This document shows positions 43,927 to 52,997 of a stretch of 64,000 nucleotides of DNA, piece by piece (the first letter of the stretch is position 1; each line of letters starts with the position of its first letter). Origin of the DNA: Sporosarcina luteola (GTDB taxonomy: Bacteria; Bacillota; Bacilli; Bacillales_A; Planococcaceae); the NCBI RefSeq assembly GCF_023715535.1, contig NZ_JAMBOI010000009.1:1-64000 (forward strand), read 5' to 3'. Made by a program: the position numbers and the translations under genes. The notes beneath the pieces were generated by a model that was not told where the DNA came from, searched no databases, and was given only the letters and a program-made list of their open reading frames with translations.

Positions 43927-44955
43927 TTAACGTATATTTACGGCTACTTTCATTGCATCTTTTGTTCCATGAATTTCAAAACCTGTTTTGATATCATCCA
44001 ATGAAATTTCTGGTTCTCTAATAAGCTTTACGTCAACCTTTCCATTGGCTAATAGATCAAGAGCAAGTTCAAACATCTTTGGGTTATATGAGCGTGTCCC
44101 AGTAATAATTAATTCTTTATAATGGACTAAATTTGGATCTAATTCGATACTTTTGTGCGGATAAGTACCTGTAAAAATATTAATTTTACCACCATATGCG
44201 GCCATTTTAATAGCAGTTTCTGTACAAGGGGCCTCTGCTCTTCCTCCAACAGCCACCATGATTATATCCGCTCCCTCCCCGTCAGTTAGACGAAGAACTT
44301 CCTCAATAGGGTCTACTTTACTAGGATTAATCACATGATCAGCCCCTAATTTAGAAGCAATTTCTAAACGGTTTGTTAGCAAATCAATACCAATTACTTT
44401 GGTAGCTCCTAATAATGTTGCTACTTGTAAATGGAGTTGCCCCATTGGACCTAACCCATATACAACTACTGTATCTCCTGCCTGTACAGGTGTTACTTCT
44501 ATATTTGCTTTTAACACACTAGCTAATGGTTCCGTACAAGATGCCAATTCTAGTGACATATGTTCTGGAATTTTATATACAACACTCTCTTTCAGTGCAA
44601 TATATTCTCCAAATCCACCCATGTTCATCTTTCTATTCTCACAAGCAGAATACTTACCTCGGGTACACTTTTGGCAATGGTAGCACGGCGTCCATGATAA
44701 CGCTGTCACTTTGTCCCCAACCTTAAATTGGGTCACATCACTACCAACTTCTACTATGTAACCCGCAAATTCATGCCCAACCTTCTCCGGTTGATCTAGT
44801 TGTTTAACCCCTCTGTATCCCCTTAAGTCTGTTGGACATATATTCGCCTTGTGTACTTCGATAAAAACTTCATCAGATTTCAATGGACTCTTTTCAATTT
44901 CTTCCAAGCGAATGTCTCCCGGTGCATAAACAATTGCGGCTTTGTAAGATTTCAT
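43927..44955 (-). CDS. Zinc-dependent medium-chain dehydrogenase
   Basis: 342 residues. Catalytic zinc ligands lie in NICPTDLRG and GHEFAGYIVEVG. The four structural-zinc cysteines appear in CYHCQKCTRGKYSAC (about 97-111), and the Rossmann motif is VYGLGPMGQL. Similar to sorbitol/threonine dehydrogenases. In this cluster it probably oxidises the sugar acid to the oxo acid used by the kinase and the RuBisCO-like protein. Confidence 0.88.
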   Translation of the reverse strand: MKSYKAAIVYAPGDIRLEEIEKSPLKSDEVFIEVHKANICPTDLRGYRGVKQLDQPEKVGHEFAGYIVEVGSDVTQFKVGDKVTALSWTPCYHCQKCTRGKYSACENRKMNMGGFGEYIALKESVVYKIPEHMSLELASCTEPLASVLKANIEVTPVQAGDTVVVYGLGPMGQLHLQVATLLGATKVIGIDLLTNRLEIASKLGADHVINPSKVDPIEEVLRLTDGEGADIIMVAVGGRAEAPCTETAIKMAAYGGKINIFTGTYPHKSIELDPNLVHYKELIITGTRSYNPKMFELALDLLANGKVDVKLIREPEISLDDIKTGFEIHGTKDAMKVAVNIR

Positions 44956-45033
44956 CTTAGACGTTCCCCCTTGAGTTTTAATAGTTTTATCAAGTGATAG
45001 AATAGTATTTTAAATTGTAGTTTACTATCCAAG

Positions 45034-45828
45034 TTATGAAATCGACTCGGTGTCATTTTCACTTACAATAATTAATTTAATTCCCTTTGACGTAACAAAA
45101 TCAATTTGTTCTTCTGATATTTTGTCATCTGTGATAATTGTATTTATAGAAGAAAAAGATCCGATTGAAAAAAGTCCATCCCTTCCAAACTTAGAGGAAT
45201 CAATAACTACGTATACTTTCTTCGCGATTTCTATCATCTTTTTTCGAATTAAAGTCTCTTCGACCTCGTAATAAACCAAACCCCGTTTTTCATGGATTCC
45301 CATTGCTCCCAAAAATAACTTGTCAACGGAAAATTGATCTAGAATATCAATTGCATGACTCCCCACTAAATTAAGCTGGTTTGATTCTTTGATAAACCCT
45401 CCCATCATAAAGACATCACAGTTTTTATTAGTGGAAAGTTCAATCGCATTAGGTATTGAGTTCGTAATGGCAAATAAATTGTTTTTGTCACCAAGATGTT
45501 TGGCAGTCTCTAAGCAGGTTGTACCTGAGTCAAGTAATATAGTATCCCTATCCATAACAAGTGAAGCGGCTACTCTCCCAATTCTTCTCTTTTCCTCTAA
45601 AAACTGGTCTTTGCGTTCTTCAAACGGTAATTTGATGCGAAACGGTTCTTCTATTTTCATAGCTCCACCGTAAATACGCTTAATAATATTTTGTTTATCT
45701 AAATCTTCCAAATCCCTACGAATAGTCATTTCTGACACAGAAAATTCGCTTGCAAGTTCTTGAATTGTGACCGTACCGTTCTTATTAATGTACTCAATAA
45801 CCAGCATTTTTCTTTCTGAAGAAAGCAT
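45034..45828 (-). CDS. DeoR-family regulator of the sugar-acid cluster
   Basis: 264 residues: an N-terminal DeoR winged helix (KMLVIEYINKNGTVTIQELASEFSVSEMTIRRDLEDLDK) and a DeoRC sugar-phosphate-sensing domain with ILLDSGTTCLETAKHL. It is the first gene reading into the cluster, 79 nt upstream of the dehydrogenase. Its own promoter is at 45893-45922, with an array of six AACA motifs further upstream. The likely inducer is a phosphorylated pathway intermediate. Confidence 0.88.
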   Translation of the reverse strand: MLSSERKMLVIEYINKNGTVTIQELASEFSVSEMTIRRDLEDLDKQNIIKRIYGGAMKIEEPFRIKLPFEERKDQFLEEKRRIGRVAASLVMDRDTILLDSGTTCLETAKHLGDKNNLFAITNSIPNAIELSTNKNCDVFMMGGFIKESNQLNLVGSHAIDILDQFSVDKLFLGAMGIHEKRGLVYYEVEETLIRKKMIEIAKKVYVVIDSSKFGRDGLFSIGSFSSINTIITDDKISEEQIDFVTSKGIKLIIVSENDTESIS

Positions 45829-45892
45829 GTATTCACACCGCCCAAATCACTAAGTATTATTAAGTGGTAATATTCCAATCTTAATAATGTTA

Positions 45893-45922
45893 ATTATAGG
45901 CTTGACTTCATTTTACAGTCAA
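45893..45922 (-). promoter_or_regulatory. Promoter of the DeoR/sugar-acid operon
   Basis: TTGACT (45917-45922), 18-nt spacer, TATAAT (45893-45898), reading toward the DeoR gene about 65 nt downstream. Confidence 0.75.
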
Positions 45923-46052
45923 TCGGTTTTAACAAAGATAAACAACAAGTTATCATAGATAGTCAGAAACCATTTTATCGAAAATATATAATATACTCTT
46001 ATTAAAATCCCACCTTATTCGAAGTTCAAAAATTCTAAACAGAGTTTCTATT

Positions 46053-46107
46053 AACATAGTAAAACATTATTTAACATAAGTCAAACACTTTATAACACAA
46101 GTTAACA
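46053..46107. promoter_or_regulatory. Six helically phased AACA motifs, candidate DeoR operator
   Basis: AACA occurs at 46053, 46063, 46073, 46084, 46094 and 46104, spaced 10, 10, 11, 10 and 10 bp, so all copies face one side of the DNA. On the minus strand they read TGTT, the half-site type used by several DeoR-family repressors. Confidence 0.55.
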
Positions 46108-46273
46108 CAAAAGTTCTCTTTTGTTAGAATAGATGTCGTAGTGAACTTTAGTGATAGTTAAATTCTTACACAGAGGTTGCTCAGCTCTCCCCGAAATGCG
46201 CTCATACACATGCATTCAGTTTTTCCAAAAGGCAAATTCGCTAGATTTATTGAGCCCTTGCGGGAAATAAACA

Positions 46274-46300
46274 AGCCCTTCCACGTAACGTGGAAGGGCT
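46274..46300 (-). terminator. Terminator of the acyl-CoA synthetase gene
   Basis: AGCCCTTCCACGT and its exact complement form a 13-bp stem; TTGTTTATTT follows on the minus strand. Confidence 0.8.
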
Positions 46301-46307
46301 CTACTAT

Positions 46308-47861
46308 TTAAAGTCTCACTTGTTCTTTCAATGAACGTCGCAAAATTTTGCCGGTCGTATTCTTAGGCAGTTCATCGAGGAAATCAATCGTTTTCGGCAC
46401 TTTGTATCTCGCCAAACGATTGGCACAGAATGCCTTCAGCTTTTCAGCATCCGCGACAGCGCCTTTTTTCAGGACGACGAACGCTTGGACTTCCTCTCCG
46501 AAATCGGTGTCGGGCACGCCGATGACTGCTGCTTCGACGATGTCGTCGTGGGTGAATAAAACCTCTTCGACTTCGCGCGGATAGACGTTGTAGCCGCCGA
46601 CGATGATCATGTCTTTCTTGCGGTCGACGATATAGAAGTACCCGTCTTCGTCCTGCCGAGCCAAGTCGCCTGTGTACAGCCAGCCGTCGCGGATGGCAGC
46701 AGCGGTTTCTTCGGGCATTTTGTAATAGCCTTTCATGACGTTCGGCCCTTGGACGACGAGTTCGCCGACTTCGCCGACTGGCACTTCCTCGCCATATTCG
46801 TTGAAGACTTTATTTTCCACATTGATGATGTTAGTACCGATCGATCCTGGCACCCGCTCGCGATCCAGCGGGTTGAAGCATGTGACCGGGGACGCTTCGG
46901 ACAGGCCGTACCCCTCTGAAATCCGTACATTGAATTTATTCTCGAAGTTATGAAGCAACGCGACCGGCAGGGATGCACCACCCGAAATTGCGATGCGGAT
47001 TGTGTTGAAATCGGCCGGATCGCCTTCCGGGTATTGATAGAGAAAATTGTACATCGTCGGCACGCCTGCGAATATAGTCGCCTTCTGTTCTTTGATTGAT
47101 TCGAACACTTCCGCTGGGCTGAATCTCGGAATAAGCAAGATCGTCGCACCTTTCAACAACGGCGCGTTCACGACGACGGTCAGTGCGAACACGTGGAATA
47201 CGGGCAACGTCGCAACAACACGGTCGTTTTCCGAGAACCTTAAATAGTCTCCGACATCTCTCGCGTTCGAGTACAGATTTTCATGCGTCAGCATCGCGCC
47301 TTTCGGACGGCCCGTCGTTCCGGACGTATAGAGAATGATAGCGGTTTCATTTCCGTCAACATCAATCGGTTCGAGATCCGGCCGGCCTGTTGCGATGAGC
47401 TCGGAAAACAGTTGGACTTTCGCTTTTGCTTTATCTGCTAGCGCCGCCACTCTCTCACCTACATCTGTGCTCATTTCACAGACGATATAGTTCTCGATCG
47501 AAGGAAAGAGCGTCGCGGATTTTTCGACGAGCGGAAGTAATTGGTCAATCGCGATGACCGCTTTGGCATCGCTGTTATGTAGAATGTATGAAATTTCATC
47601 AGGCGAATAAATCGGATTAACCGGAATCGCTGTCGCCCCGATCCGCATCGTCGCATAGAGCGATATGAGGAAATGCGGTGTATTCCCCAACAACAATGCG
47701 ATGTGATCTCCCTTTTCAATTCCTAAATCTTGCAATGCAGACGCAAACATGGACACGGACTGGTCGAACTCGGCATACGAAGTGTCTTTCCCCATGAAGT
47801 GATAAGCCGTTTTCCCAGGTTGCAGCTTCGATGTTTCATAAACTTGTGAAACCAAATTCAT
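46308..47861 (-). CDS. Long-chain-fatty-acid--CoA ligase
   Basis: 517 residues of the acyl-adenylate family: AMP-binding P-loop ILYTSGTTGRPKGAMLTHENL (about 165-186), YGLSEASPVTC, and the hinge/C-terminal GWLYTGDLARQDEDGYFYIVDRKKDMII and PKNTTGKILRRSL, which contains the catalytic lysine. Activates fatty acids to acyl-CoA for beta-oxidation. The second ATG (47861) has GGGAGG 9 nt upstream. A FadR-like box precedes it, so expression is probably relieved by acyl-CoA. It could accept medium-chain substrates instead. Confidence 0.9.
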   Translation of the reverse strand: MNLVSQVYETSKLQPGKTAYHFMGKDTSYAEFDQSVSMFASALQDLGIEKGDHIALLLGNTPHFLISLYATMRIGATAIPVNPIYSPDEISYILHNSDAKAVIAIDQLLPLVEKSATLFPSIENYIVCEMSTDVGERVAALADKAKAKVQLFSELIATGRPDLEPIDVDGNETAIILYTSGTTGRPKGAMLTHENLYSNARDVGDYLRFSENDRVVATLPVFHVFALTVVVNAPLLKGATILLIPRFSPAEVFESIKEQKATIFAGVPTMYNFLYQYPEGDPADFNTIRIAISGGASLPVALLHNFENKFNVRISEGYGLSEASPVTCFNPLDRERVPGSIGTNIINVENKVFNEYGEEVPVGEVGELVVQGPNVMKGYYKMPEETAAAIRDGWLYTGDLARQDEDGYFYIVDRKKDMIIVGGYNVYPREVEEVLFTHDDIVEAAVIGVPDTDFGEEVQAFVVLKKGAVADAEKLKAFCANRLARYKVPKTIDFLDELPKNTTGKILRRSLKEQVRL

Positions 47862-47883
47862 ACTGAACATCCTCCCTTTTGTT

Positions 47884-47901
47884 TGAATGAACCACCATTC
47901 A
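47884..47901 (-). promoter_or_regulatory. FadR-type operator
   Basis: TGAATGAACCACCATTCA closely follows the Bacillus FadR palindrome TGAATGA-N4-TCATTCA (one arm mismatch) and lies just upstream of the ligase ribosome binding site. Confidence 0.75.
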
Positions 47902-48010
47902 GTAAACCCAACTATTATTATATAAGAAAAATTAAAAGTTCACAATACTTTTAGAAAACTGTTGTAATCATAATTTGGTGGAAGCTCTATTTTTATTTCA
48001 CGAAAACATT

Positions 48011-48048
48011 AAAAAAATGCCTTCCCCTAAAAGTTGAGGGAAGGCATT
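48011..48048 (-). terminator. Terminator of the bce operon
   Basis: AATGCCTTCCC/GGGAAGGCATT hairpin with a TTTTTTT tail on the minus strand, about 115 nt past the permease stop, beyond a repeat array. Confidence 0.85.
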
Positions 48049-48058
48049 CAAATTTCGT

Positions 48059-48150
48059 AATATGCGTCGTTTTTTGCGTTTATGCGTTTCTGGCGGGATT
48101 TATGCGTATTTGCAACGATTTATGGACTTTTCGAGGCAATTATGCGCTTT
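48059..48150. repeat. 20-bp phased TATGCG array (array 5)
   Basis: TATG at 48061, 48081, 48101, 48121 and 48141, exactly 20 bp apart, four followed by CG. It lies between the permease stop and its terminator, hence within the 3' untranslated RNA. Confidence 0.75.
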
Positions 48151-48161
48151 TCATTCCAATT

Positions 48162-50084
48162 CTACTCCGGTGTCCGGATATGCGCTAGATAACGCCAGCG
48201 GATAAGGTAGAAATAAATGATTTGCAAAGCTGTGAAGCCGACGAGCACCATGATCAGTTCGCGGACGATGGAAATTTCCGCGAGTGCGTCCCAGATGACT
48301 TGCAGCGACAGGAACGCGAATGAGCTATGGACGAGCGCGACGCCCCATGGGACGAAAAATTGGGGGATGAGCTGCCGGTTGACGATTTTCTTGAATTCCT
48401 TGTCAGTAATGCCCATGCGCCGGAGCACGTCGAATTGCTTGCGGTCGCTGTCGAGCGATGTATAGAGGCGGAAATAGATGAAGCTTCCCGCGGCAAGTAG
48501 GAAAACGCCTGCGAGCAATAGGCCGATGAACAGTAGCAATGTGAATGTCGTCCGCATGACGGAATAGTTCAGGCCGGGATTATCGAAGTTGAAATGAAGT
48601 TTCCCGCGCGTCCCTTTAATAATCGATTCCGTTACGGAATGCTCGATTGTCAGTCCGATGTTTTTCGTCTTTTGCCATTCCGGGATGCCGAATGCGTGAT
48701 AGACGGACGACGGCTCGACGAGCAATGCCAGTTTGTCGTAGTCGGCGTCGTTCAAAATGATCGTGTTCGTGCCGATTGCATGCGCCGGGAACAATTGGTA
48801 CGGATAAGCGCCATTGATTTGCACCTCAATGCCGCTTTCCTCAAGCACCGTTTCGACGGATTGCCTGTTCAGCTGCTCGAATGTGGAAGCGGTCGGCGGC
48901 AGGAACAGCGCCTCCCCTTTCTTCAGTTCAAACGCGTGATTGCCGAACGACTTCGACAGCCTGTTGACACTGGAGAGCCTGATGATCATGACGTCATTAT
49001 CCGTCAATGAAGATCGCTGTTCCAGCACCGGAAACCGTACATATGTGTATCCGATTTCGTTTTTCCTCAGTTCATACCCGAGCCGGTTGATGTGCTCCTG
49101 CTCGAGTTCATTGCCCGGAAAGCTTTCGTACACAAGGCCAAGCGGGTTCATTTCCCGGTATTGGGAGGCGAATGACGTGAGCGATGCGAGGATGCCGACC
49201 GACATGAAGGCGACCGTCGATACGATCGTCACGATGAAAAACATCCGGGCATTCTCTTTCAGCCGGATGACGCCTTCGGAAATCGCGAGCAGGCGGAAAT
49301 GCCGCCAATAGAACTCTTTCCGCACTTTGAACAGATGGAGGACAAATGGTAATGAATCCGTGAAAAAGAAATACGTGCCGAGCGTAGCAAGCGGCGGCAG
49401 CAGAAAGATTAGATCGATGACGATGCTGTTCGACGTGAAAGCGGCCATCGTATAGGATAGTGCGAGAAGTACGAGGCCGATTACCCCGCGAACTTTTGAA
49501 AAACCGTGCGACTCCATGCCAAGGACATCTCCGCGGATCAGTTCACCAAGGTTGTCTGTCCGTATGGAAACTGGAGCGACCCATGAAATGATGATGAACA
49601 GACTCAGGAACGCGCCGACCGTCAATGCGAACGGTTCCCATGATAAATACAAGGGAAGCGCGGGCAACATGATGATCCTCTTTACGACCATGAAGAAGAA
49701 TTTCGAAAACATATATCCTAAAAAGGTACCTACCCCGATCGATGCGGCTCCGATAATAAATGTTTCGATGAAAATGAGCCGGTGCAATTGCCGTTTTTCC
49801 ATCCCTAAATGGAGGAGGATTCCGAACTCCTTCGTCCTCGCTTGCAAGAACGCCCGCATCGAATAAAACAGGAAGAACATCGTGAATATGTAAAGGATGA
49901 TTTCGGCGATGCCCATGCCGAGCACCGCAATGTCCTGCAGTGCACTGCCTTCAATCGACGGATGGAACAGCAGCATGGAATAAAGGAAAAACACCATGAC
50001 CGAAAAAACGCTCGCCATGAAAAAGGCGGCGTAAATCCTACGGTTGCGCATGACATTCCGGAAAGCGAACTGGCGAAATGTCAT
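48162..50084 (-). CDS. BceB-type ABC transporter permease
   Basis: 640 residues with about ten membrane segments and one large extracellular domain (about residues 310-510) between segments 7 and 8, the BceB layout. FtsX-like motifs are present. BceB-type permeases recognise cell-wall antibiotics such as bacitracin or lantibiotics and pass the signal to the histidine kinase. It follows the ATPase by 30 nt and completes the RR-HK-ATPase-permease set. The peptide recognised is unknown. Confidence 0.9.
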   Translation of the reverse strand: MTFRQFAFRNVMRNRRIYAAFFMASVFSVMVFFLYSMLLFHPSIEGSALQDIAVLGMGIAEIILYIFTMFFLFYSMRAFLQARTKEFGILLHLGMEKRQLHRLIFIETFIIGAASIGVGTFLGYMFSKFFFMVVKRIIMLPALPLYLSWEPFALTVGAFLSLFIIISWVAPVSIRTDNLGELIRGDVLGMESHGFSKVRGVIGLVLLALSYTMAAFTSNSIVIDLIFLLPPLATLGTYFFFTDSLPFVLHLFKVRKEFYWRHFRLLAISEGVIRLKENARMFFIVTIVSTVAFMSVGILASLTSFASQYREMNPLGLVYESFPGNELEQEHINRLGYELRKNEIGYTYVRFPVLEQRSSLTDNDVMIIRLSSVNRLSKSFGNHAFELKKGEALFLPPTASTFEQLNRQSVETVLEESGIEVQINGAYPYQLFPAHAIGTNTIILNDADYDKLALLVEPSSVYHAFGIPEWQKTKNIGLTIEHSVTESIIKGTRGKLHFNFDNPGLNYSVMRTTFTLLLFIGLLLAGVFLLAAGSFIYFRLYTSLDSDRKQFDVLRRMGITDKEFKKIVNRQLIPQFFVPWGVALVHSSFAFLSLQVIWDALAEISIVRELIMVLVGFTALQIIYFYLIRWRYLAHIRTPE

Positions 50085-50114
50085 GATGCTCTCCTCTCTA
50101 TTCGCATGTCCCTG

Positions 50115-50885
50115 TTACAGCATCCGCAAGTCATTGACATTCCCTCCAAGTAGACTGAGCACATTCAAAATCCGTTGGAAAAACGTCTGGCGCCGCTCAT
50201 CCTTGTAGATTTCATTGAAAAACTCGCCGTCTTTGATGAACAGCACGCGGTCGCAATAGCTCGCCGCAATCGGGTCATGCGTCACCATGATGATCGTCGT
50301 CCGCTCGGTTTCATTGACAAGACTGAGCAATTCAAGGACTTCCTTTGCCGAATTCGAATCGAGATTCCCTGTCGGTTCGTCAGCAAGAATGAGCTTCGGG
50401 TTATGGATCAACGCCCGTCCGACAGCAGTCCGTTGAGCTTGTCCGCCTGACAGTTCATCCGGACGACGGTTGAGGATCTCCTGCAGGCTCAATTGCCCCG
50501 CCAGCCGGTCGACCCGTTTCTGCATTTCCATGATCGGCAGCCCGTCCAATGTGAGCGGCAGCACGAGATTCTCTTCCACTGTCAAACTTTTAAGCAGATT
50601 GATGTCCTGGAAGACGAAGCCGAAATTATGCCGCCTGAACAGCGCCAGTTCATTCGCATTCAACGCCTCGGGCTCGATGCCGTCAATCATGACTCGTCCG
50701 TATGTCGGCATGTCGATTGTCGAAATGATGTTCAGCAAAGTCGTTTTTCCGCTTCCGGAAGGCCCCATGATGGCGATGAATTCCCCCGCTTCCGCCTCGA
50801 AGTCAAGGCGATTCAGCGCGCGGTGCATCACTTTTCCTTCATAGATCTTCGTCACTTGCTCCAATTTCACGATCGAGTTCTTCAT
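50115..50885 (-). CDS. BceA-type ABC transporter ATPase
   Basis: 256 residues: Walker A GPSGSGKTTLLN, Q-loop FVFQDINLL, signature LSGGQAQRTAVGRAL, Walker B LILADEPTGNLDS and MVTHDPIAAS, the standard pattern of the MacB/LolD/BceA subfamily. ATG 50885 has AGG 8 nt upstream; a GTG at 50894 is possible. The 5' end overlaps the kinase gene by 47 nt. Confidence 0.93.
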   Translation of the reverse strand: MKNSIVKLEQVTKIYEGKVMHRALNRLDFEAEAGEFIAIMGPSGSGKTTLLNIISTIDMPTYGRVMIDGIEPEALNANELALFRRHNFGFVFQDINLLKSLTVEENLVLPLTLDGLPIMEMQKRVDRLAGQLSLQEILNRRPDELSGGQAQRTAVGRALIHNPKLILADEPTGNLDSNSAKEVLELLSLVNETERTTIIMVTHDPIAASYCDRVLFIKDGEFFNEIYKDERRQTFFQRILNVLSLLGGNVNDLRML

Positions 50886-51888
50886 CCGTTTCACCTATCT
50901 CTCCATTTGTAAACAGAATCTTGACAGTAGTCCCTTGCCCCACTTCCGATTCAATCGTCAATGGATGGCCGAGCTTTAAACAGACTTCATCCGCGATGTA
51001 CAGCCCCATCCCTGTCGATTCACCGGTCAGCCGGCCATTTTCACCTGTGAAGAACGCCTTCGTCACCCGCATCAGATCTGATGCCGGAATGCCGACACCT
51101 TCATCGCGGATAGTCAGCTCGAAGCCGATAGCTGTTTGTTTCGCCGACACATAGAGGCGCTTCCCTTTTTCAAACGTATATTTCACAGCATTTGTAATGA
51201 ACTGCCCGATGGCGATTTTCATCCATTTCTCGTCGGTCGCAACGATGAGCGATTCATCAATTGAAATGACCGGAAAGACGCCATTTGTAATGAACAGCCG
51301 CTTATGGTCCGTCACGATATGCTGAATGAGACTCTTCAAGCCGACTTGTTCGATCTGCATGTCTTCCTCGAACGTCTCAAGCCGCGCGTTGACGAGTACG
51401 ACATCAAGTCCGCGCTGGATTTTATCGACTTCCTCGCGCAGGCTGCGCTTGTCGAGTTCGCCGTCTTCCTGCAACAGCAAGTTGATGACAGAGATCGGCG
51501 TCTTCATTTGATGCACCCATTGATTGACAAACTGTAACTGACGGTGCTGCGATGCGTACAGTGATTGCACTTCGGCTTGATACAATGTATACAAATCGCG
51601 CATGAACTTTGTCGATTGGAGTTGCTCCGTCGTCTGTATATTGCGGATGAGCGCATCTTCCATCTTCTCGGGTTTTCGCAAGATCGCTTCGTAATACGGT
51701 CGCCTGGTGATGAATTTCCCGATGAGGAAGCCCCCCGTCAGCAGCAAGCTCATAATGATCGAGTAGATCGCCGTATTGATCCCGCGGAAGCCGTCCAGCC
51801 AATAAAGGACGAGGATGAAAGTGACAAGCATCACCTCGAAAATGATCCAGGATAAATGCTCTCTCAGGAATAAAACAATCTGCTTCAT
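50839..51888 (-). CDS. BceS-type intramembrane-sensing histidine kinase
   Basis: 349 residues. Two adjacent N-terminal membrane helices (about 12-30 and 36-56) are joined by a very short loop, so there is no extracellular sensor, as in BceS kinases. The phosphorylated histidine lies in FVNQWVHQMKTPISV, the N box in GQFITNAVKYTF, and G boxes in DEGVGIPASDL and GESTGMGLYIAD. It senses the state of the transporter and phosphorylates the regulator encoded just upstream (ATGA overlap). Confidence 0.93.
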   Translation of the reverse strand: MKQIVLFLREHLSWIIFEVMLVTFILVLYWLDGFRGINTAIYSIIMSLLLTGGFLIGKFITRRPYYEAILRKPEKMEDALIRNIQTTEQLQSTKFMRDLYTLYQAEVQSLYASQHRQLQFVNQWVHQMKTPISVINLLLQEDGELDKRSLREEVDKIQRGLDVVLVNARLETFEEDMQIEQVGLKSLIQHIVTDHKRLFITNGVFPVISIDESLIVATDEKWMKIAIGQFITNAVKYTFEKGKRLYVSAKQTAIGFELTIRDEGVGIPASDLMRVTKAFFTGENGRLTGESTGMGLYIADEVCLKLGHPLTIESEVGQGTTVKILFTNGEIGETDEELDREIGASDEDL

Positions 51889-52589
51889 GATTCCTCCGGC
51901 GCAACGAGGAAACGGTAGCCTGACCCGCGGACCGTCTCGATGACAGACTGCACTCCGTAATCGGTCAGCTTTTTCCGCACGCGTGTCATGTTCACGTTCA
52001 ACGTATTTTCATCGACAAATGACTGATCGTCCCATAATTCTTCGAGCAGCGTCTCCCGTGAAACGACTTTCGGCGACGCATCCATCAGCAGCTCAAGGAT
52101 GACACACTCCTTCTTCTGAAGCGGTATCTCCTCATCACGCAAATGCAACTCCATCCGCTCGATGAACAGCTCAAGTGAACCGAGCTTCACCGTGCGCTCC
52201 CCCTGGCTAGGTGCGTATTCCCCGAACGCCCTTCTCAAATGACTTCTGATCTTCGCAAGGACGATCTCGTAATGGAAAGGTTTCGTAATGAAATCATCCC
52301 CTCCGTTCTCGAGCGCAAACACTTGGTCCATATCGCCTGAACGCGCGGAGATGAAAATGATCGGGCACGTCGTCGTCTGCCGAAGCTGCCGGCACCAATA
52401 ATAGCCGTCATACGAAGGCAGATTGATATCGAGCAGGATCAAATGCGGATCGAACGCCGAACATTCCTCCTCCACATTATCAAAATCCTCGACAATCGCT
52501 ACGTCATACTGATATTTGCGCAGCGTATCCGCCAACAGCCTCGCAATTTTTTTATCGTCCTCAACAATGAAGATACGATGGTTCCTCAT
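51885..52589 (-). CDS. BceR-type response regulator
   Basis: 234 residues from ATG 52589, preceded by GAAGGGGG. Receiver domain: phospho-acceptor Asp in LILLDINLPSYDGY, conserved Lys in GGDDFITKPFHYE. OmpR winged helix: ILELLMDASPKVVSRETLLEELWDD. The open frame continues 74 codons further upstream into the 21-bp repeat array, giving RIGGK-type peptide repeats, which I take as non-coding. It should activate bceAB when peptide is present. Confidence 0.92.
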   Translation of the reverse strand: MRNHRIFIVEDDKKIARLLADTLRKYQYDVAIVEDFDNVEEECSAFDPHLILLDINLPSYDGYYWCRQLRQTTTCPIIFISARSGDMDQVFALENGGDDFITKPFHYEIVLAKIRSHLRRAFGEYAPSQGERTVKLGSLELFIERMELHLRDEEIPLQKKECVILELLMDASPKVVSRETLLEELWDDQSFVDENTLNVNMTRVRKKLTDYGVQSVIETVRGSGYRFLVAPEES

Positions 52590-52675
52590 CGCAAATTCCC
52601 CCTTCGCTATTCCAACTATTATATCGCAAAAATGGAATGCACGCTCGGCGGGCGGGGAGGCGGTGTTTGAAAATG

Positions 52676-52898
52676 GTTTATCACCGATTCTCGAGGGTTT
52701 ACCACCGATTCTTGGCCCGTTACCACCGATTCTAGGGACTTTACCACCGATTCTCAACGTATTACCACCGATTCGGGCGACTTTACCACCGATTCTCGAA
52801 TTCATCACCACTCAGGCGGAGTTTATCACCACTTGGGAGAGGGTTATCACCACTTAGAAAGACTTTATCACCACTCAGACAGAAGTTATCACCACTCA
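52676..52898. repeat. 21-bp phased TTTACCACCGATTC / TTATCACCACT array (array 6)
   Basis: Eleven units start with T(A)CCACC or T(A)TCACC. The first six continue CGATTC, the last five CACTYRG-like. Starts at 52680, 52701, 52722, 52743, 52764, 52785, then 52804, 52825, 52846, 52867, 52888: 21-bp steps with one 19-bp step at the change of type. It fills the gap between the lplJ terminator and the bceR-type gene. Confidence 0.85.
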
Positions 52899-52968
52899 AC
52901 TCTCACTTCCGTTCAAAACTGAGATGACTACACCCCTCCAGCCAATTCCGCATATACTACGGCATAAG

Positions 52969-52993
52969 AAAAAACCGGCTTTGCACCGGTTTT
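52969..52993 (-). terminator. Terminator of lplJ
   Basis: AAAACCGG/CCGGTTTT hairpin, T-rich on the minus strand, a few bases past the stop. Confidence 0.8.
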
Positions 52994-52997
52994 CAAC

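Larger units (their letters stand above)
45829..46273. other. Upstream region of the DeoR gene
   Basis: About 445 nt without a gene. It holds the deoR-type promoter (45893-45922) and the phased AACA motifs (46053-46107), and otherwise AT-rich sequence with no recognised feature. Confidence 0.5.

Noticed and set aside
48594..49010. 138-codon plus-strand frame within bceB-type gene
   Set aside because: Antisense shadow of the permease extracellular domain; no start signal.
52590..52811. N-terminal extension of the Bce-type regulator with RIGGK-like peptide repeats
   Set aside because: It is read-through into the 21-bp intergenic array. The receiver domain starts normally at 52589 with a strong ribosome site.
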